The translations under genes and the position numbers were made by a program. Under the pieces are notes generated by a model. That model was given only the letters and a program-made list of their open reading frames with translations. It searched no databases and had not been told where the DNA came from. Below, piece by piece: positions 61,581 through 64,000 of a stretch of 64,000 nt of DNA. The stretch is taken from NCBI RefSeq assembly GCF_039545095.1, contig NZ_BAABRS010000002.1, forward strand, positions 372,001-436,000. Direction: 5' to 3'. Source of the DNA: Fodinibius salicampi (GTDB lineage: Bacteria; Bacteroidota; Rhodothermia; Balneolales; Balneolaceae). Numbering within the stretch: the stretch's first letter is position 1; each line of letters begins with the position of its first letter.

Positions 61581-63058
61581 TAGCCCCCCGTATTTTTAGC
61601 GTTCGACTTACGGTTGTCTAATGCATCAAGAGCAATTTCTTTGTCATCAAAGTGATGTCGTTCTCCTTTTACTTCCTGGTAGGTTTCATGTCCCTTGCCA
61701 GCTATCAGGATAATAGCATCTTTGTCAGCGTTCGTTACAGCTTTGACAATTGCTTTACGCCGATCGGTGATGCGCTCAATATTTTCCGGATTTTTAAATC
61801 CACTTAAAACTTCCTCAATAATAGCATCCGGATCTTCGTCCCGGGGATTGTCAGAAGTCAGGATTACTTTGTTGGCATATTTTTCTGCAATGGCGGCCAT
61901 TTTAGGTCGCTTTGAATGATCCCGATTTCCTCCGCATCCGAATACTACGTGGAGAGTTTCCTGCTCGGTTTTAATATCGCTCAGCGTACGAAGTACATTT
62001 TCTAATGCGTCGGGAGTGTGAGCATAGTCTACTAAAACCAAGGGCTGAGTTTTTTCCTTACGCGGGAGTCGTTCAAGTCGTCCCGGTGCTCCATTAGCTT
62101 TGCCAAGTGCTTCGGCAATGGCTTCTTTCTTAAAGCCAAATGATCGACATATCAGGAAAGCTTCCGTTATGTTATAAGCATTAAAAGTACCCATCAAAGA
62201 GCTTTCAATAAGTATTTTCCCTATGCGGATAACAAGGCCTTCCGTGTTGTTGGACAATACCTGGCATTCTACCTCCAGAGCTTTATTGAAGCTAAAGCGA
62301 ATAATTTCAGCCTGGCATTCTTCGATCATATGAATGGCGTACTCATCATCACCGTTGATGATGGCTTTAGCTTGCGGATTTAATGAGATAAAAAGCTTGG
62401 CCTTGGCTTGTGCATAATTGTTCAGATCTTGGTGGTAATCGAGATGATCATGGCTTAGATTCGTAAAAGCAGCGATATCAAAATCAATACCGTTTACCCG
62501 CTGTTGATCAAGCGCGTGCGAGGAAACTTCCATTATCAAATGCGTGGCGCCAGCTTCCTTTGCCTGCTGCATATCTTTGGCCAGCTCCACCGGATCGGAA
62601 GTGGTGAGATTGCTATCCATTGTTTGGCCTCCTACCCATTTCCCCGTAGTCCCCAAGAGGGCAGGGGTTACATTTAGTTGCTGGAGTATTTGGTAGGTTA
62701 ATGTGGCTACTGTTGTCTTGCCGTTAGTACCGGTAATACCAATGATCTTCATTTTCTGAGCGGGATTGCCGGCAAAAGCCTGAGCAAGGGGACCTAAAAG
62801 GCCTCGTGTATCTGCGACCTGTATTATGCAAACTTCTTCTTCAGTTGAAACTGGTTCTTGAATGATAACAACGGAAGCTCCTCGTGCAACGGCCTCTTTG
62901 ACGTACTCATGTCCATCCGCCTGGATACCTCGAATAGCAATAAATACATCGTCCGGGCTTACTTTCCGTGAGTCGTGCTGAAGCACACCAATATCATTCG
63001 GCTCCGGACCGGAGACGTTTGTGGGATTACAAAGCGATATGAGTTCGTTAAAATTCAA
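61580..63058 (-). CDS. murE: UDP-N-acetylmuramoyl-L-alanyl-D-glutamate--2,6-diaminopimelate ligase
   Basis: A 492-residue ligase. GITGTNGKTTVATLTYQIL is the P-loop, TTSDPVELAKDM and EVSSHALDQQRV the UDP-MurNAc region, and VDYAHTPDALENVL follows. DNPRDEDPDAI has the DNPR motif associated with meso-diaminopimelate rather than lysine. This suggests a Gram-negative type wall. The C-terminal GKGHETYQ is typical. It lies between ftsI and mraY. Confidence 0.96.
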   Translation of the reverse strand: MNFNELISLCNPTNVSGPEPNDIGVLQHDSRKVSPDDVFIAIRGIQADGHEYVKEAVARGASVVIIQEPVSTEEEVCIIQVADTRGLLGPLAQAFAGNPAQKMKIIGITGTNGKTTVATLTYQILQQLNVTPALLGTTGKWVGGQTMDSNLTTSDPVELAKDMQQAKEAGATHLIMEVSSHALDQQRVNGIDFDIAAFTNLSHDHLDYHQDLNNYAQAKAKLFISLNPQAKAIINGDDEYAIHMIEECQAEIIRFSFNKALEVECQVLSNNTEGLVIRIGKILIESSLMGTFNAYNITEAFLICRSFGFKKEAIAEALGKANGAPGRLERLPRKEKTQPLVLVDYAHTPDALENVLRTLSDIKTEQETLHVVFGCGGNRDHSKRPKMAAIAEKYANKVILTSDNPRDEDPDAIIEEVLSGFKNPENIERITDRRKAIVKAVTNADKDAIILIAGKGHETYQEVKGERHHFDDKEIALDALDNRKSNAKNTGG

Positions 63059-63084
63059 GTCCAGTATTTAGCTTCAGTAGTTTG

Positions 63085-64000
63085 CTATTTGCTTACAAGA
63101 TTATTGAGAGATTTTGCTTTTCCCCGGATCGTAATCGTGCGTCCTTTCTGCATTTGATCACCAGGACGAGGAAATTGAGTATATACAGTTCCCGATCCGA
63201 TTCGCTTAACTTCGTAGCCACGACCGGCGATTAGACGGCTTGCATTGCGCATGCTCATTCCTCCAACATCCGGGATGATGGAATATCCATCCGGAAGTTC
63301 AGTCGTATCAACTTCAGCTGTTTGATTAGAGAGCTGAAGAGTGATCTGATCCGTTGGAGAAAGACCCGTTCCTGCAGTGGGAGTTTGGGTAGCAATCCAA
63401 TCGCCACTCCCTTCTATATTAAATGGGATATCCTGTTTGTTGAGCAGGGTAGCAGCTTCTTGCTTTGTAAGTCCTGTTAAGTCCGGGGCCATAGCCCAGG
63501 TTTCGGTGGCAATCTCTTGGTCTAAAATTTGTTTTTCGATATCGTTATCGAGTCCTGCAATGCGATTGGCCGCCTGCTGGAAAATAGGCCCGGCTGTATG
63601 CCCGCCATAAGGGGGATATGTATCTGGATTATCTAATAAGACCAGAGTTACATATTTAGGGTCATTAGCCGGGAAAAAACCGACAAAAGATGACCGGTAA
63701 GAGTTGGTATAGCGACCATTGACGAGCTTTTGGGCTGTTCCTGTTTTTCCCGCAATAGAGAGTCCCTCCACTTGGGCAAGATCTGCCGTACCGGAGTCAG
63801 AGACTACACGCTGAAAAACCGGGAAAAGCTTATTAATTGTTTCTTCTTTAGCGATCTGACGAACCGTAACCTGATCCTGCTTCCATACTGTGCTGCCTTC
63901 GCTGTTAACAACCTTATCAACAATATAGGGGCGCATCATCTTGCCCTTGTTTGCAAAAGCGGCATAAGCCTGTGCTATTTGGAGGGGCGTAACCTGAACC
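63085..64000 (-). CDS. ftsI: Penicillin-binding protein (FtsI type) with PASTA domains, 5' truncated
   Basis: The gene runs off the right edge; about 305 C-terminal residues are present, beginning VQVTPLQIAQAYAAFANKGK. The class B transpeptidase KTG motif is in LSIAGKTGTAQKLVNG and FVGFFPANDP follows. Two PASTA repeats complete the protein (APDLTGLTKQEAATLLNK and IPDVGGMSMRNASRLIAG). The serine of SxxK lies outside the window. Class B PBPs with PASTA domains act with FtsW at the septum. It precedes murE by 26 bases, the standard dcw order. Confidence 0.93.
   Translation of the reverse strand, partial: VQVTPLQIAQAYAAFANKGKMMRPYIVDKVVNSEGSTVWKQDQVTVRQIAKEETINKLFPVFQRVVSDSGTADLAQVEGLSIAGKTGTAQKLVNGRYTNSYRSSFVGFFPANDPKYVTLVLLDNPDTYPPYGGHTAGPIFQQAANRIAGLDNDIEKQILDQEIATETWAMAPDLTGLTKQEAATLLNKQDIPFNIEGSGDWIATQTPTAGTGLSPTDQITLQLSNQTAEVDTTELPDGYSIIPDVGGMSMRNASRLIAGRGYEVKRIGSGTVYTQFPRPGDQMQKGRTITIRGKAKSLNNLVSK

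Noticed and set aside
1-64000. tRNA, rRNA, CRISPR array, integrase or insertion sequence
   Set aside because: I scanned the intergenic stretches by eye for CCA-ended cloverleaf arms, tandem direct repeats and transposase motifs and saw none; a covariance or repeat search would be needed to exclude small RNAs.

Overview
The window looks like chromosomal DNA from a Bacteroidota/Balneolota-type bacterium. The closest overall impression is a halophilic or marine Balneolaceae relative, inferred from gene content and protein style rather than from any marker search. Supporting signs are SusC/FecA-type TonB receptors, imelysin/DUF4856 and DUF423 proteins, a meso-diaminopimelate-type MurE, many genes without a clear Shine-Dalgarno sequence, moderate GC and dense gene packing. 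I saw no tRNA, rRNA, CRISPR array, prophage or insertion sequence.

Layout. 1-7.6 kb: end of a Wzi-like outer-membrane gene, then nadK, an oligopeptide-type binding lipoprotein, ddl and recQ. 7.7-11.9 kb: the carAB operon, with a CarB lacking the C-terminal regulatory domain. Its leader holds a 12-codon ORF and an intrinsic terminator arranged like a ribosome-mediated attenuator. 12.2-14.9 kb: a SusC-like TonB receptor pseudogene with several lesions. 15-19.3 kb: a DDAH-like hydrolase, an SDR and a two-component system. 19.5-28.7 kb: a heme-synthesis operon hemH-hemA-hemC-hemD-hemE-hemF-hemB-hemL. With the FAD-type protoporphyrinogen oxidase at 34.3-35.6 kb it provides every step from glutamyl-tRNA to protoheme. 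28.7-36.9 kb: small conserved proteins, a ferredoxin/CDGSH fusion, pruA, the oxidase gene and a divergent Fe(III)-binding lipoprotein. 36.9-44.7 kb: an unknown barrel protein and an apparent iron-uptake operon (DUF4856 lipoprotein, imelysin-like lipoprotein, vitamin-K-carboxylase-like membrane protein, FecA-like receptor). 44.8-51.2 kb: a GDSL hydrolase, an AhpD-like protein, a BamA-like barrel, a second HemD-like protein and mutS2. 51.5-64 kb: the division and cell-wall cluster ftsI-murE-mraY-murD-ftsW-murG-murC-ftsQ-ftsA-ftsZ, read right to left and running off the window.

How the parts connect. A 15-base near-palindrome (TTAGAACTAATCTAA and variants) lies upstream of the heme operon, between the oxidase and Fe-binding-protein genes, and just upstream of the imelysin/receptor operon. 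This suggests one Fur- or DtxR-like iron/heme regulon across three loci. Small palindromic elements sit in operon spacers (hemC-hemD, hemB-hemL, murC-murG, ftsW-murD). The best candidates for undescribed biology are the carAB leader, the cysteine-rich insertion in ferrochelatase, and the carboxylase-like protein embedded in the iron operon.
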